Source: Verrucomicrobiia bacterium
GTDB lineage: Bacteria > Patescibacteriota > UBA1384 > CAILIB01
Reading direction: 5' to 3'
DNA length: 43,045 nucleotides
Assembly (NCBI GenBank): GCA_035460805.1
Contig: DATHWI010000103.1
Span: forward strand, 1 to 43,045
Positions within the stretch are counted from its first letter, which is position 1, and the number at the start of each line of letters is the position of its first letter. The translations under genes and the position numbers were made by a program. The notes beneath the pieces are model-generated. The model did not search any database, was not told the origin of the DNA, and saw nothing but the letters and a program-made list of their open reading frames with translations. This document shows, piece by piece, positions 8,999-16,580 of the stretch.

Positions 8999-9007
8999 GG
9001 GTAAGGA

Positions 9008-10807
9008 ATGCAGCCTGAACTTCAAAATTATATTGCGCAGTGCCGTTCGCTTGGCATGTCAGACCAGGCGATACGTGCGCAGCTTGTCCAGAGTGGTTGG
9101 ACCGAGGAGCTTTTGGCTAGCGCTTGGCCTCTCCCAGCTACCCCGGCGGCGCCCGCACCTATTGCCCCGCCGATCCTGACCCCCGTCAAGGCGGTAGAGC
9201 AGCCCTTGTCTGCGGTTCCCGTAACATCCGCCGTGCCTGCCAGCATGCAGGCTGCGCCTATGGGCGCACAGCTCGCGGGGAACACTCAAATCCCACTTCA
9301 AACTGGCATGCATCGACCCAAGAGGGTAGGCCTTCTTATTGGAAGCGTAGTAGGGATCGCCGTCATTGTAAGCGGGACATTAGTGGCTCTGGGAGAGTCT
9401 GGGTATGCTCCTACAGTAAGCAAGGTGTACCGTTCTACTGGTTTGCCTATTGCCTGGGAGGGGACTACCAGCAAGCCATCGATCAACATTGGCCGTGCCC
9501 TTCTCGCCACGCTGGATGAGAAGAAAATCAAGGTTACAACGACGGCCGAGGGTACGGTCTCCGATATCAATAATGAGGCAGCTGCAAAAATTGGATTGAA
9601 GCCGCTCAAGCAAAATGAGGGTACTGTCCATGCTGCGGTTTCCGAGCCCGGTGTCACTAAGTTCAGTGGTTCATTTGCTGCCTCATTTGACGAAGACAAG
9701 GGCATCCGGATGGAGTATGGTTTCAAACTTCCTTCCGATGACCCGATCCGCGCAATGGCAGAAGGTTATATTAAGCCTAGTTTTGAGGACATTACCCTGG
9801 AGTCCATTCTCCCTATTTCTGGGAAGGCCGTCTTTGCCCGTACCAATATCCTTCCTACCCCCACCGAGGCTGATAAGGGCCGTTGGTTTGCTATGGATTT
9901 GCCAGGTGAGGATGATTTGAAGGAAATGCGCGAGGAGATCAAGAAGGATATCCTTGAGGAGGATGAGAAGGCGCGCAAGGATCTAGGAATTATGGTGGAT
10001 ACCACTACCAAGGATATGGGAGTTGTTCGTCATAAGGGGGAGGTGATGGCGATGTACCGGACTACTCTTACCTCTGAAGTACTTCGTACACTGAGCAACA
10101 ATGCAGAGCTTCAAACCGAGACCCGGGAAGCCCTGAAATCCTATGCCGATGAGTGGAAGGGTGGAAACATGACCATCGACTGGTATATGGATGCGCGCAA
10201 CCCTCGCCTCAAGGAGTTGGTCTACACGCTTGATGTTCACACCGATTACGCCAATACGCAGGCCAGAGGGGCGATGACGTATGAGTATGGGGCAGCGGCA
10301 GAGCTTACCATTCCTGACCGGGATTCGGCGTGGGACTTTGAAGCGTACATGCAGGCTGTGGCGGAGAACAGCTCGAACCTCTACGATACGGGTGCGTTTA
10401 CCCAAGAAGCCATTGATATGGTAGTGAGCGGGGAGGGGCTTGGTTACAGCAGTGGTGCACAGTACCGTGCCCAGAATTCTATTCGCAAAAACGACGTTAC
10501 CCAGCTTGCTAAGACGATCGAATTCTATCGGGTAGATCATGAGGATGCCCTGCCCGCTGATACCAAGGGTGAATACGTCCCACTAGATGTGGAAGACAGT
10601 GTATTGGCCCAAAATGCCGACTTTGCCGAGCTCATTACGCTCCCTATGTTTGACCCGCTTCCTGACGATTACTACTACAGTTATTGGTCGCAAGATGGTT
10701 CGTACCGGGTAGCTGCAGTTTTGGTGGATGAGGAGACGGGTGAGCAGACTGGGTTCTACCTGATTGAGGATGCCGTTGCAGTGGGTGAGGTTGACGAGCT
10801 CCCTTAG
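9008..10807 (+). CDS. Large membrane-anchored protein with pilin-like C-terminal domain
   Basis: 599 aa. Residues 1-40 form a small helical module (LGMSDQAIRAQLVQSGW) resembling UBA-like or SHOCT-like modules at N-termini of Patescibacteria membrane proteins. A Pro/Ala linker and a membrane helix (about 104-126) follow. A long extracytoplasmic region has no family I recognise. The last 100 residues (NSIRKNDVTQLAKTIEFYR onward, with DPLPDDYYYSYW) resemble the globular part of type IV pilins/GspG, but no class III prepilin leader precedes them. It starts 9 nt after the PEP-synthase-like stop with AAGG as ribosome site, so it probably belongs to the recA transcript. Confidence 0.65.
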   Translation: MQPELQNYIAQCRSLGMSDQAIRAQLVQSGWTEELLASAWPLPATPAAPAPIAPPILTPVKAVEQPLSAVPVTSAVPASMQAAPMGAQLAGNTQIPLQTGMHRPKRVGLLIGSVVGIAVIVSGTLVALGESGYAPTVSKVYRSTGLPIAWEGTTSKPSINIGRALLATLDEKKIKVTTTAEGTVSDINNEAAAKIGLKPLKQNEGTVHAAVSEPGVTKFSGSFAASFDEDKGIRMEYGFKLPSDDPIRAMAEGYIKPSFEDITLESILPISGKAVFARTNILPTPTEADKGRWFAMDLPGEDDLKEMREEIKKDILEEDEKARKDLGIMVDTTTKDMGVVRHKGEVMAMYRTTLTSEVLRTLSNNAELQTETREALKSYADEWKGGNMTIDWYMDARNPRLKELVYTLDVHTDYANTQARGAMTYEYGAAAELTIPDRDSAWDFEAYMQAVAENSSNLYDTGAFTQEAIDMVVSGEGLGYSSGAQYRAQNSIRKNDVTQLAKTIEFYRVDHEDALPADTKGEYVPLDVEDSVLAQNADFAELITLPMFDPLPDDYYYSYWSQDGSYRVAAVLVDEETGEQTGFYLIEDAVAVGEVDELP

Positions 10808-10869
10808 AGGTTGATTCGGTTCAGTTGATCTGGTAACGTAGACGGGCACGATATTTAAGGTGCCTGTAT

Positions 10870-10945
10870 TCCCCGGTAGCTCAGTGGTAGTAGCGTCTCG
10901 CTGTTAACGAGAATGTCGTTGGTTCGAATCCAACCCGGGGAGCCA
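10870..10945 (+). tRNA. tRNA-Asn (anticodon GTT)
   Basis: 76 nt with encoded CCA. The acceptor TCCCCGG pairs with CCGGGGA, and the T-loop is TTCGAAT. The anticodon stem TCTCG/CGAGA encloses CTGTTAA, giving anticodon GTT. Confidence 0.97.
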
Positions 10946-10946
10946 A

Positions 10947-10983
10947 AAAGAAGGTATGAGCGGCTGCTCATACCTTCTTTTTT
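10947..10983 (+). terminator. Terminator after tRNA-Asn
   Basis: A 15-bp stem (10947-10961 with 10966-10980), GGCT loop and T-run, directly behind the tRNA CCA end. Confidence 0.9.
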
Positions 10984-11047
10984 AATTCCTCGTAGGTGTA
11001 AATCAAGAGTTCGACCCTGCTCATACCGTTTCCTGATCATTTTCGGC

Positions 11048-11053
11048 TATAAT
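11048..11053 (+). promoter_or_regulatory. Perfect -10 element (TATAAT)
   Basis: TATAAT lies 25 nt before the ATG at 11079. The -35 region is weak. CTAAGG at 11067-11072 is the ribosome site, so this message has a short leader. Confidence 0.55.
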
Positions 11054-11078
11054 CCAACCAAATCCCTAAGGCATTCTC

Positions 11079-11816
11079 ATGTCTGAGAACAAAACCAAGC
11101 CTACTGCCGCCTCAATCGAGTCCTTCCTGGAAACCGTAACCCCTGCCCGTCACGAAGAGGCGAAAACCCTCATTTCCATGATTAGGGACATTACCGGCCT
11201 TCCTCCCGTACTCTGGGGGCCAAGTATTATTGGGTTTGGCACGCAGCACTACAAATATGACACCGGCCGTGAAGGCGACATGCCACGTTTGGGTTTCAGC
11301 CCACGCAAGGCATCGCTCACTATCTATTTTGAAGGCTTTGACCGCTATGGCGACCAGCTTTCAAGGCTTGGTAAGTACAAAACAAGTGTATCTTGCCTCT
11401 ATATAACTAAATTGACCGACGTAGACCTTGCGGTGCTACGCGAAATGCTAGAAATGTCATACAAGCAAGGCATGCAGCCTCCTAAGAAGATGGAAAGCGT
11501 GGAAGAATACGTTGCAAAAGTTCCTGCCGCCGCACGCGCGCAGTTTGACCAGTTGCGCACCATCGTAAAGACCCTTCTTCCCAAGGCTAACGAAGTAGTG
11601 AGCTACGGCATTATTGGGTACAAGGTGGATGACAAGCGGGCACGGGTATTTATTTCTGGTTGGAAAGACCATTTGGCCATCTATCCTGTACCTAAGGACC
11701 TAGAGCTCCAAGCCGACCTTAAGCCGTACATCAAAGGGAAGGGCACCCTGTGGTTCAAGCTTGAGGAGCCGCTGCCAGAAGCGCTTATCAAAAAGGTGGT
11801 GAAAGCTTTGCTTTAA
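11079..11816 (+). CDS. Tandem DUF1801 (YdhG-like) protein
   Basis: 245 aa made of two DUF1801 domains. The first is at about residues 11-120 (SIESFLETVTPARHEEAKTL through SLTIYFEGFD), the second at about 140-245 (SVEEYVAKVPAAARAQFDQL through KGTLWFKLEEPLP). DUF1801 members are small cytoplasmic proteins; a Bacillus member (YdhG/FraE context) has been described as an iron chaperone, but most are uncharacterised. The two halves differ, so this looks like an old fusion of two subfamilies, not a recent duplication. A perfect -10 and CTAAGG support the start. Confidence 0.85.
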   Translation: MSENKTKPTAASIESFLETVTPARHEEAKTLISMIRDITGLPPVLWGPSIIGFGTQHYKYDTGREGDMPRLGFSPRKASLTIYFEGFDRYGDQLSRLGKYKTSVSCLYITKLTDVDLAVLREMLEMSYKQGMQPPKKMESVEEYVAKVPAAARAQFDQLRTIVKTLLPKANEVVSYGIIGYKVDDKRARVFISGWKDHLAIYPVPKDLELQADLKPYIKGKGTLWFKLEEPLPEALIKKVVKALL

Positions 11817-11835
11817 TTTGGGTTCAGGCTGAACA

Positions 11836-11866
11836 AAAAAGAACGGGCAACGGGCCCGTTCTTTTT
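11836..11866. terminator. Bidirectional terminator
   Basis: GAACGGGC (11841-11848) pairs with GCCCGTTC (11854-11861), flanked by A-run and T-run. It serves the converging genes ending at 11816 (+) and 11871 (-). Confidence 0.85.
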
Positions 11867-11870
11867 ACAT

Positions 11871-12182
11871 TCACTTGGACTTAGACCTTTTAGCGAGAAT
11901 CCCTTTTATCGAGGGGCTAATTTCTTTGTCTGTGCGGTGGATGCAGCCCATCCAGCAGCAGGGGCGGCGTTTCCCTTCCTGCAGCTCTGTCACGGTTCTC
12001 CTGATATGGTCCTGCCGGGTAGTTGGTTGCTTAAAGCTGATAACCCAGCAAATCCACTCGTTGCGAGCGAGGGGCGTAAGGCTTTCCCAGGCCTTCACTG
12101 CGGCAGGGACGGCAGTTAGGGCTTTACCTAGGTCTGCGGGCATCTCATGCACGGTGCCGGCAGGGAGTTTTTCTGTAGTCAT
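11871..12182 (-). CDS. YdeI/OmpD-associated (OmdA) family protein
   Basis: 103 aa. The domain LGKALTAVPAAVKAWESL...LARNEWICWVISFKQPTTRQ...IRRTVTELQEGKR is the helical OmdA/YdeI C-terminal domain. It is thought to act in the cytoplasm; some members were linked to peptide or bacteriocin protection, but the biochemistry is unknown. It lacks the longer N-terminal domain of full-length YdeI. The C-terminus carries a Cys-Cys and a Cys-x-x-x-Cys-like pattern (PCCWMGCIH) that might bind metal, which is inference. It converges on the DUF1801 gene. Confidence 0.8.
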   Translation of the reverse strand: MTTEKLPAGTVHEMPADLGKALTAVPAAVKAWESLTPLARNEWICWVISFKQPTTRQDHIRRTVTELQEGKRRPCCWMGCIHRTDKEISPSIKGILAKRSKSK

Positions 12183-12261
12183 ATGTTGATCTTATATCAG
12201 ATACGCTTTTTCTTTCAATAAAACCTGCTTCACTCCCATGCCGCTTAAGTCCCGGATTCGC

Positions 12262-12267
12262 TATAAT
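12262..12267 (+). promoter_or_regulatory. Perfect -10 element (TATAAT)
   Basis: TATAAT lies 28 nt before the ATG at 12296. The -35 region is poor and the leader has no clear Shine-Dalgarno site. Confidence 0.5.
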
Positions 12268-12295
12268 CAGGCCACTACGTAACGGCTAAAACGTC

Positions 12296-12715
12296 ATGAA
12301 AAACGAACACCCTATTACTGTGCGAGTCTCCATTCAGGCACCAATCGGGAAGGTCTGGGAGTATTGGAATGCACCTGAACATATTACCCAGTGGGCATTT
12401 GCTTCTGATGATTGGGAGTGTCCAGCGGCTGAAAACGACCTACGGGAAGGTGGGAAGGGCAAAACTACCATGGCCGCCAAGGACGGAAGTTTCAGTTTTG
12501 ACCTGGTTGTTACCTATACAGCGGTAAGGGAGCCCGAGCTCATTGAATACGACATGGAAAATGGCCGCCACGTAAAAATTGAATTCCATCAAACAGATGG
12601 CGGGGTGGAAGTGGTTGAAACTTTTGACCCTGAGCAAGAAAACTCCGAAGAGAGACAACGCGAGGGTTGGCAGGCCATTCTTGATAACTTCAAGAAACAC
12701 GTAGAAACGGCATAG
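12296..12715 (+). CDS. AHSA1/SRPBCC-fold protein
   Basis: 139 aa. It has the START-like signature of the AHSA1 subgroup: VSIQAPIGKVWEYWNAPEHITQW at the N-terminus, a beta core and a C-terminal helix (REGWQAILDNFKKHVE). This fold binds hydrophobic ligands or partner proteins; bacterial members are mostly uncharacterised. A strong terminator follows. AHSA1, DUF1801 and YdeI proteins are often found near one another in bacteria, and all three occur here within 1.7 kb. Confidence 0.88.
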   Translation: MKNEHPITVRVSIQAPIGKVWEYWNAPEHITQWAFASDDWECPAAENDLREGGKGKTTMAAKDGSFSFDLVVTYTAVREPELIEYDMENGRHVKIEFHQTDGGVEVVETFDPEQENSEERQREGWQAILDNFKKHVETA

Positions 12716-12723
12716 TGTTCCTC

Positions 12724-12755
12724 AAGCCAGGCAGGTAACCCTGCCTGGCTTTTTT
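12724..12755 (+). terminator. Terminator after AHSA1 gene
   Basis: AAGCCAGGCAGG (12724-12735) pairs with CCTGCCTGGCTT (12740-12751) and is followed by a T-run. Confidence 0.88.
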
Positions 12756-12773
12756 GTATGAATGAACCCGTGG

Positions 12774-12801
12774 TTGAATACAGGGTACTTATTGCTAGTA
12801 T
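12774..12801 (+). promoter_or_regulatory. Candidate promoter for the gene at 12822
   Basis: TTGAAT at 12774-12779, a 16-nt spacer and TAGTAT at 12796-12801. It lies inside the longer version of the reading frame, which argues for the downstream start. Confidence 0.5.
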
Positions 12802-12821
12802 GGGGCGTGCATGGGGTGTAC

Positions 12822-13328
12822 ATGAATAATGCAAAAGAAAAAGGTTTTCCCAGCCTCAGTAAGCTACGGGAGTTCGTCAAAGCCCATGAGGCAAAAGAGC
12901 GATGTGTCCGGGAAATGGATCTTGCAATGGAACCTAAGGACGCAGAGGCATCGAAGGTTTCCCAGAGGTTCCTCAATGCGCTACGCGGAGCGGCGCTAGA
13001 AGGTTTCCCCTCCAAGGAAAAGCCGACTTTCGAGGTCAAGTTGGAAGAGGGTGGCTACAACGGCGGCCCCGTAATGACGGAAAGTGTGTTTGAGGATTTT
13101 GTCCGCAGGCAGCGTACAAAAAAACCATCCGGCGTTAGTATCACCTGGGAAGACTTCTTGGAGCTTTCACCTCGTGAGAGGGGAACCCTCTGGGCGCCCA
13201 TCAAGGTCACACTTGAAATGCTCCAGGTGGCGGGGTACAAGGTGGTGGAAATCAGGGTTACTATGGAGGACGGCTTCACTGATCGAAGCTGGGTTTACCC
13301 GGCAACTGTCGTGATTGGCAAAGCCTAG
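12822..13328 (+). CDS. Hypothetical cytoplasmic protein
   Basis: 168 aa from the ATG at 12822, family not recognised. An in-frame ATG at 12762 would add 20 residues, but it sits at the end of the preceding terminator and upstream of a plausible promoter (12774-12801). The downstream start is therefore preferred; GGGG at 12813-12816 is a weak ribosome site. The protein is mixed-charge with no membrane segment. The C-terminal 60 residues (LWAPIKVTLEMLQVAGYKVVEIRVTM) look like an alpha/beta domain. A terminator follows at 13353. Confidence 0.6.
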   Translation: MNNAKEKGFPSLSKLREFVKAHEAKERCVREMDLAMEPKDAEASKVSQRFLNALRGAALEGFPSKEKPTFEVKLEEGGYNGGPVMTESVFEDFVRRQRTKKPSGVSITWEDFLELSPRERGTLWAPIKVTLEMLQVAGYKVVEIRVTMEDGFTDRSWVYPATVVIGKA

Positions 13329-13352
13329 CCTAATCGGCGGTATCAGAGTTCC

Positions 13353-13378
13353 AATGCCCCTTACGTAGGGGCATTTTT
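13353..13378 (+). terminator. Terminator of the plus-strand gene
   Basis: AATGCCCC (13353-13360) pairs with GGGGCATT (13368-13375), then T-run. Confidence 0.75.
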
Positions 13379-13380
13379 AT

Positions 13381-13408
13381 ATAAAAAGCCTCGCGAGTGC
13401 GAGGCTTT
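13381..13408 (-). terminator. Terminator of the minus-strand gene
   Basis: AAAGCCTCGC (13385-13394) pairs with GCGAGGCTTT (13399-13408). On the minus strand it ends in a T-rich run. It pairs with the plus-strand terminator to separate convergent genes. Confidence 0.8.
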
Positions 13409-13416
13409 AGGTTTTG

Positions 13417-14358
13417 CTAGAGTTCAGAAAAGGTGAACTTCCTGAGAAGGGTGATATCCCTCAGTTGCTCCCAGGAGAGGCCACTGCCCAACTCCCGGTG
13501 TGAGCCACCAATGATGTCAGAGCCATTCCAGCCTTTCTCACCCGTCATGCCCTCGGCCTCGTTAAAGGCTGCGTACAGCTCCTTAACTGGGAAGGGGATG
13601 TAACGGGAGCGTCGTCCAACCGTGTAGACGAACCGGCCGTCTGGTCGGCGGGCAACGATGCTGATAAAGGCATCCATGCCGTTGCTGAACAGGTGGTACC
13701 GGGACTCGCTGCCGCCTATTTCATCGACAATCTTGAAAGTCGGGGAGTCGAAGAGGATCTCATGCCGGGTATCCAGTTCCTTCTCACCGCCGTAGCCCAT
13801 TTGGTATTGGGTGAGCCGGCTGCACACCTCGGAGAGATTACTGCGGAGAATGTCGGCGTCGGCCGTGGCCAACCTCCCTGATTTACGGAGGTTGGTGTAG
13901 GGCTCGAAAACCCAGTTGTGCTGCCTGACCAGTCGGTCGGAGAGGTCGAGGGGGAATGCGCCACCCGTAATGTCCCACTTGTCGTCCAGGTCAAGGAGCC
14001 GGTTGATGAGAGGGTTGCTGGCCGCACCTTCAAACTGCTTGTGATTGGTGAGCAGCCAGGCCGCGAACGCTGTATCTTGATCTGTATCGTTGATGTAGAT
14101 ACTGCAGATACCACTACCGAATGCCTTCATGATGCCACCCTTGATGGCAAAGTAGACCTGTTTGGCCGTGCTCATGGTTGCCTCTCTCACCACGTTGTCG
14201 TGGTGGTCAAAGTTTACATGAAGCGTGGCTTCGTCATAGTTAGGGCCGCCCAGCACGGCACCGTCCAGCGCAATGGAGCGGGGCGGCGTGTTCCGGCAGA
14301 ACTCCTCCCACTGCATAGTTTCCCGAGGGAGTATTTTAAAATCAAAGGCTAGTCCCAT
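13417..14358 (-). CDS. DHH-like putative phosphoesterase
   Basis: 313 aa, assignment tentative. It contains ALDGAVLGGPNYDEA, then HVNFDHHDN (a DHH motif), INDTDQDTAFAAWLL and LDLDDKWDI. This series of acidic motifs resembles the metal-binding motifs of DHH-family phosphoesterases. The C-terminus has IIGGSHRELGSGL, which recalls the DHHA1 glycine-rich element. DHH enzymes act on nanoRNA, cyclic dinucleotides or polyphosphate; the substrate here is unknown. AGGAGG 5 nt upstream of the ATG supports the start. It has its own promoter (14418-14446) and terminator. Confidence 0.55.
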   Translation of the reverse strand: MGLAFDFKILPRETMQWEEFCRNTPPRSIALDGAVLGGPNYDEATLHVNFDHHDNVVREATMSTAKQVYFAIKGGIMKAFGSGICSIYINDTDQDTAFAAWLLTNHKQFEGAASNPLINRLLDLDDKWDITGGAFPLDLSDRLVRQHNWVFEPYTNLRKSGRLATADADILRSNLSEVCSRLTQYQMGYGGEKELDTRHEILFDSPTFKIVDEIGGSESRYHLFSNGMDAFISIVARRPDGRFVYTVGRRSRYIPFPVKELYAAFNEAEGMTGEKGWNGSDIIGGSHRELGSGLSWEQLRDITLLRKFTFSEL

Positions 14359-14417
14359 TTCTTCCTCCTGTTGGAAGTCTCTTTCAAAGGTCGTGTGGCT
14401 TTAGATAAGCCTGCGGA

Positions 14418-14446
14418 ATAATAACCCATAAGTGGCTCTGGGTCAA
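14418..14446 (-). promoter_or_regulatory. Promoter for the DHH-like gene
   Basis: On the minus strand, TTGACC (14446-14441), a 17-nt spacer and TATTAT (14423-14418). It lies beside the terminator of the upstream gene. Confidence 0.7.
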
Positions 14447-14447
14447 T

Positions 14448-14476
14448 AAAAAAGCCCCGATTGCCGGGGCTTTTTT
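14448..14476 (-). terminator. Terminator of the DUF6159 gene
   Basis: AAAAAAGCCCC (14448-14458) pairs with GGGGCTTTTTT (14466-14476). It is symmetric but placed to end the minus-strand DUF6159 transcript. Confidence 0.85.
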
Positions 14477-14488
14477 GCAAGCAGTCAG

Positions 14489-15367
14489 TTATTTCTTGGA
14501 GTGATAGGCGCCAGAAATCATCTCTTGGGAAAAGGGGCCAATATAGTCACCTGTCTCCGCGTAGCGGTAGAGTGCAGCATTGAAGATAATCTGGAGGGAA
14601 GAGGTGTAGGCAATAAGGGCAAAGAGCAGGCTTAACTTAATGAGCACTTCGGTTACTATCATCCAAGTAACAATGGGCGCGCCCGCCACCAGAATCATGA
14701 GGATGGCCCCGGGGAACAGGATAATGGCGAGCACTGCAAAGAGGGAAATGAGGCCCAAGGAGAACTGAGCGACTACGTTTTCGCCCCAGGTTCGCTTAAA
14801 TAGACCCGCAGAGTGCTTAAGGGAATCAATTGGTCCCATGTCGTGTGTTACAAGCGTAGGAATGATAAAGATAGTGGCCATTGTCCAGGCAATGTTCCCA
14901 ATGATTGAGATAAACTTCCCTGCCCAACCAGCCTTCTCATGAATGATGTTGAGAATGACTCCAACAAGGGTCCCTACAATTGCCCATTGGGCCAGCCGCT
15001 TGCGGTGTGTCCATGCTTTAGAGAAAGCGAGGCGCATACGCATCTTCTCACCATTTAATGCGGCTTCCGCTGCAATGTAAAAGGCGGTATTTACAAAGAT
15101 GGTAACCAGTTGGAGTGCGAAGACAAACAGGACTCCGACAATGGCTAGGTACGGAGAGTCGAAGAAACTTTCTGCGTTTGCCTCGGTCAGGTATCCGAGA
15201 CGGTAGGCAAGGTAGGCGCCTCCGGCACTGAGAGGGGCGATGACAAGTATCAGGGTGCTTAAGAATGAGGCAAGCGCTACAAAGGGATACCAAACCAGCG
15301 AGGGGTTGATAGTAAAGACCTGGCGGCTTGCCTGCAGGAGCTGAAAGCTGCGGCTAATGCGACCCAT
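14489..15367 (-). CDS. DUF6159-like polytopic membrane protein
   Basis: 292 aa with about six membrane helices. The start GRISRSFQLLQASRQVFTIN followed by a hydrophobic stretch, and the loop SLKHSAGLFKRTWGENVV, match the DUF6159 family as I remember it. Function is unknown. The start overlaps the end of the XRE regulator gene by 14 nt in another frame, so the pair is translationally coupled. A transcriptional regulator with a membrane partner suggests autoregulated expression. Confidence 0.7.
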   Translation of the reverse strand: MGRISRSFQLLQASRQVFTINPSLVWYPFVALASFLSTLILVIAPLSAGGAYLAYRLGYLTEANAESFFDSPYLAIVGVLFVFALQLVTIFVNTAFYIAAEAALNGEKMRMRLAFSKAWTHRKRLAQWAIVGTLVGVILNIIHEKAGWAGKFISIIGNIAWTMATIFIIPTLVTHDMGPIDSLKHSAGLFKRTWGENVVAQFSLGLISLFAVLAIILFPGAILMILVAGAPIVTWMIVTEVLIKLSLLFALIAYTSSLQIIFNAALYRYAETGDYIGPFSQEMISGAYHSKK

Positions 15368-15575
15368 GGGTGTTGAGGTTAAATACTTCTTCTAGAGGTT
15401 TGTTAAATACAGATGCAATACGCCACGCCAAAGCCAGGGAAGGCATGTACTCACCCTTTTCCAGGTAGGCAATGGTCTGCCGCACGGCTCCAACTTTATC
15501 CGCAAGCTGCTCTTGAGTCATGTCGGCTGCAAGGCGGAGCTGGCGGATGTTTGTAGTGAGGACTTGCTGTGGCAT
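15354..15575 (-). CDS. XRE-family transcriptional regulator
   Basis: 73 aa, almost entirely one Cro/C1-type helix-turn-helix (IRQLRLAADMTQEQLADKVG, AVRQTIAYLEKGEYMPSLAL). Small stand-alone XRE proteins of this YozG/Anr type usually repress their own operon. The ATG at 15575 is chosen over an in-frame TTG 6 nt upstream. No Shine-Dalgarno site is seen; the AT-rich region 15581-15625 carries several -10-like hexamers and short dyads that could be the operator. The gene overlaps the DUF6159 gene and is divergent from the gene at 15656. Confidence 0.9.
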   Translation of the reverse strand: MPQQVLTTNIRQLRLAADMTQEQLADKVGAVRQTIAYLEKGEYMPSLALAWRIASVFNKPLEEVFNLNTHGSH

Positions 15576-15655
15576 ATGCAAAATATTTTTTACATAATGT
15601 CATATATTTATAACATCGTCAAGACATAGAAATATGGGTCTGATATCGTAGAGCC

Positions 15656-16024
15656 ATGAACATGGAAACCCCAAATGTACTCCCTCCTCAGGAAGTGGAG
15701 CCAGAACCAGATCCAACCTGGAAAAGTGAGAAAGGTCGCGTTTGGACAATGTTGGAACGCGCCGAGATGGACGGTGGTGCAGGCCTCCTGGCGGAAAAGC
15801 AAATGGTGGCAGACTTCTTTCACCTTTACATGCTGGACAATCATGAGGCAGTGGAAGGTGTCTTGCGTAACCCTGAGCAGTTTAGTGACCGCTTTGTGGA
15901 AATGCTTTCCAGTGCCATTGCAGGACAGCCAATTGGGAAATATATCAGCCCAGCAATTTTGAGAAGGCTGACGGAAGAAGTCCGCGTTTCGCTCTTGCAG
16001 CGGCGCTTGAGCGACCCGTTCTAG
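15656..16024 (+). CDS. Hypothetical small acidic protein
   Basis: 122 aa, no family recognised. The first 25 residues are Pro/Glu-rich, and the rest is predicted mostly helical with no membrane segment. TGATATCGT (extended -10, hexamer 15644-15649) ends 6 nt before the ATG, so the mRNA may be leaderless. It is divergent from the XRE regulator and could be under its control, since the two share an AT-rich intergenic region of 80 nt. Confidence 0.62.
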   Translation: MNMETPNVLPPQEVEPEPDPTWKSEKGRVWTMLERAEMDGGAGLLAEKQMVADFFHLYMLDNHEAVEGVLRNPEQFSDRFVEMLSSAIAGQPIGKYISPAILRRLTEEVRVSLLQRRLSDPF

Positions 16025-16118
16025 GGGGGGCGTCACCACCCGTGCATTGGTTTTGCTATCTATCCAAACCTGATAGTGGTACTCTGGGAAGTATTACCTG
16101 ACCCCTAGAGAACACTCC

Positions 16119-16523
16119 ATGGATATTCAGCAAGAAGAAACCATCGTTAATGACCCGGCCACGGGAACAACGCAGGTTGTCCAGACTTCGCAGCAGGTAG
16201 CCACTCCTTCTGAGGTGAAAGAAGCTAGAACAGAGAAGAAGAATCAGATCGTATGGTATGTGGTTGGCATTATTAATGCCCTGTTGATTCTTCGCATCCT
16301 CTTCTTGTTGCTTGGTGCGCGAGATGTTGGGTTTGCCAGTATCCTTTATGGAATCACCGAGCCATTCGTGAGCCTCTTCCAGGGTATTTTCTCTGCTCCA
16401 CATGTTGAGGGCTCATACTTTGATACTGCTGCCATTCTGGCCATCGTCATTGTGAGCCTGCTTGGTTGGGGTATCTCATCCCTTATCAATGTGATGCACC
16501 GCCCTGCCCCTGTGCAGCTGTAA
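16119..16523 (+). CDS. YggT family membrane protein
   Basis: 134 aa. A polar N-terminus of about 44 residues precedes two membrane helices (about 45-67 and 103-125). The YggT signature is seen in INALLILRILFLLLGA and ITEPFVSLFQGIF. YggT proteins are small integral membrane proteins; some are encoded beside division genes and have been linked to osmotic tolerance or FtsZ placement. Here it is isolated and ends at a strong bidirectional terminator. Confidence 0.82.
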   Translation: MDIQQEETIVNDPATGTTQVVQTSQQVATPSEVKEARTEKKNQIVWYVVGIINALLILRILFLLLGARDVGFASILYGITEPFVSLFQGIFSAPHVEGSYFDTAAILAIVIVSLLGWGISSLINVMHRPAPVQL

Positions 16524-16544
16524 GGTATCGCATTTGGGGAATAG

Positions 16545-16573
16545 AAAAAGCCACGCAACGTTGCGTGGCTTTG
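16545..16573. terminator. Bidirectional terminator (26-nt palindrome)
   Basis: AAAGCCACGCAAC (16547-16559) is the exact reverse complement of 16560-16572. It serves the converging genes at 16119 and 16581. Confidence 0.85.
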
Positions 16574-16580
16574 CTGAAGG

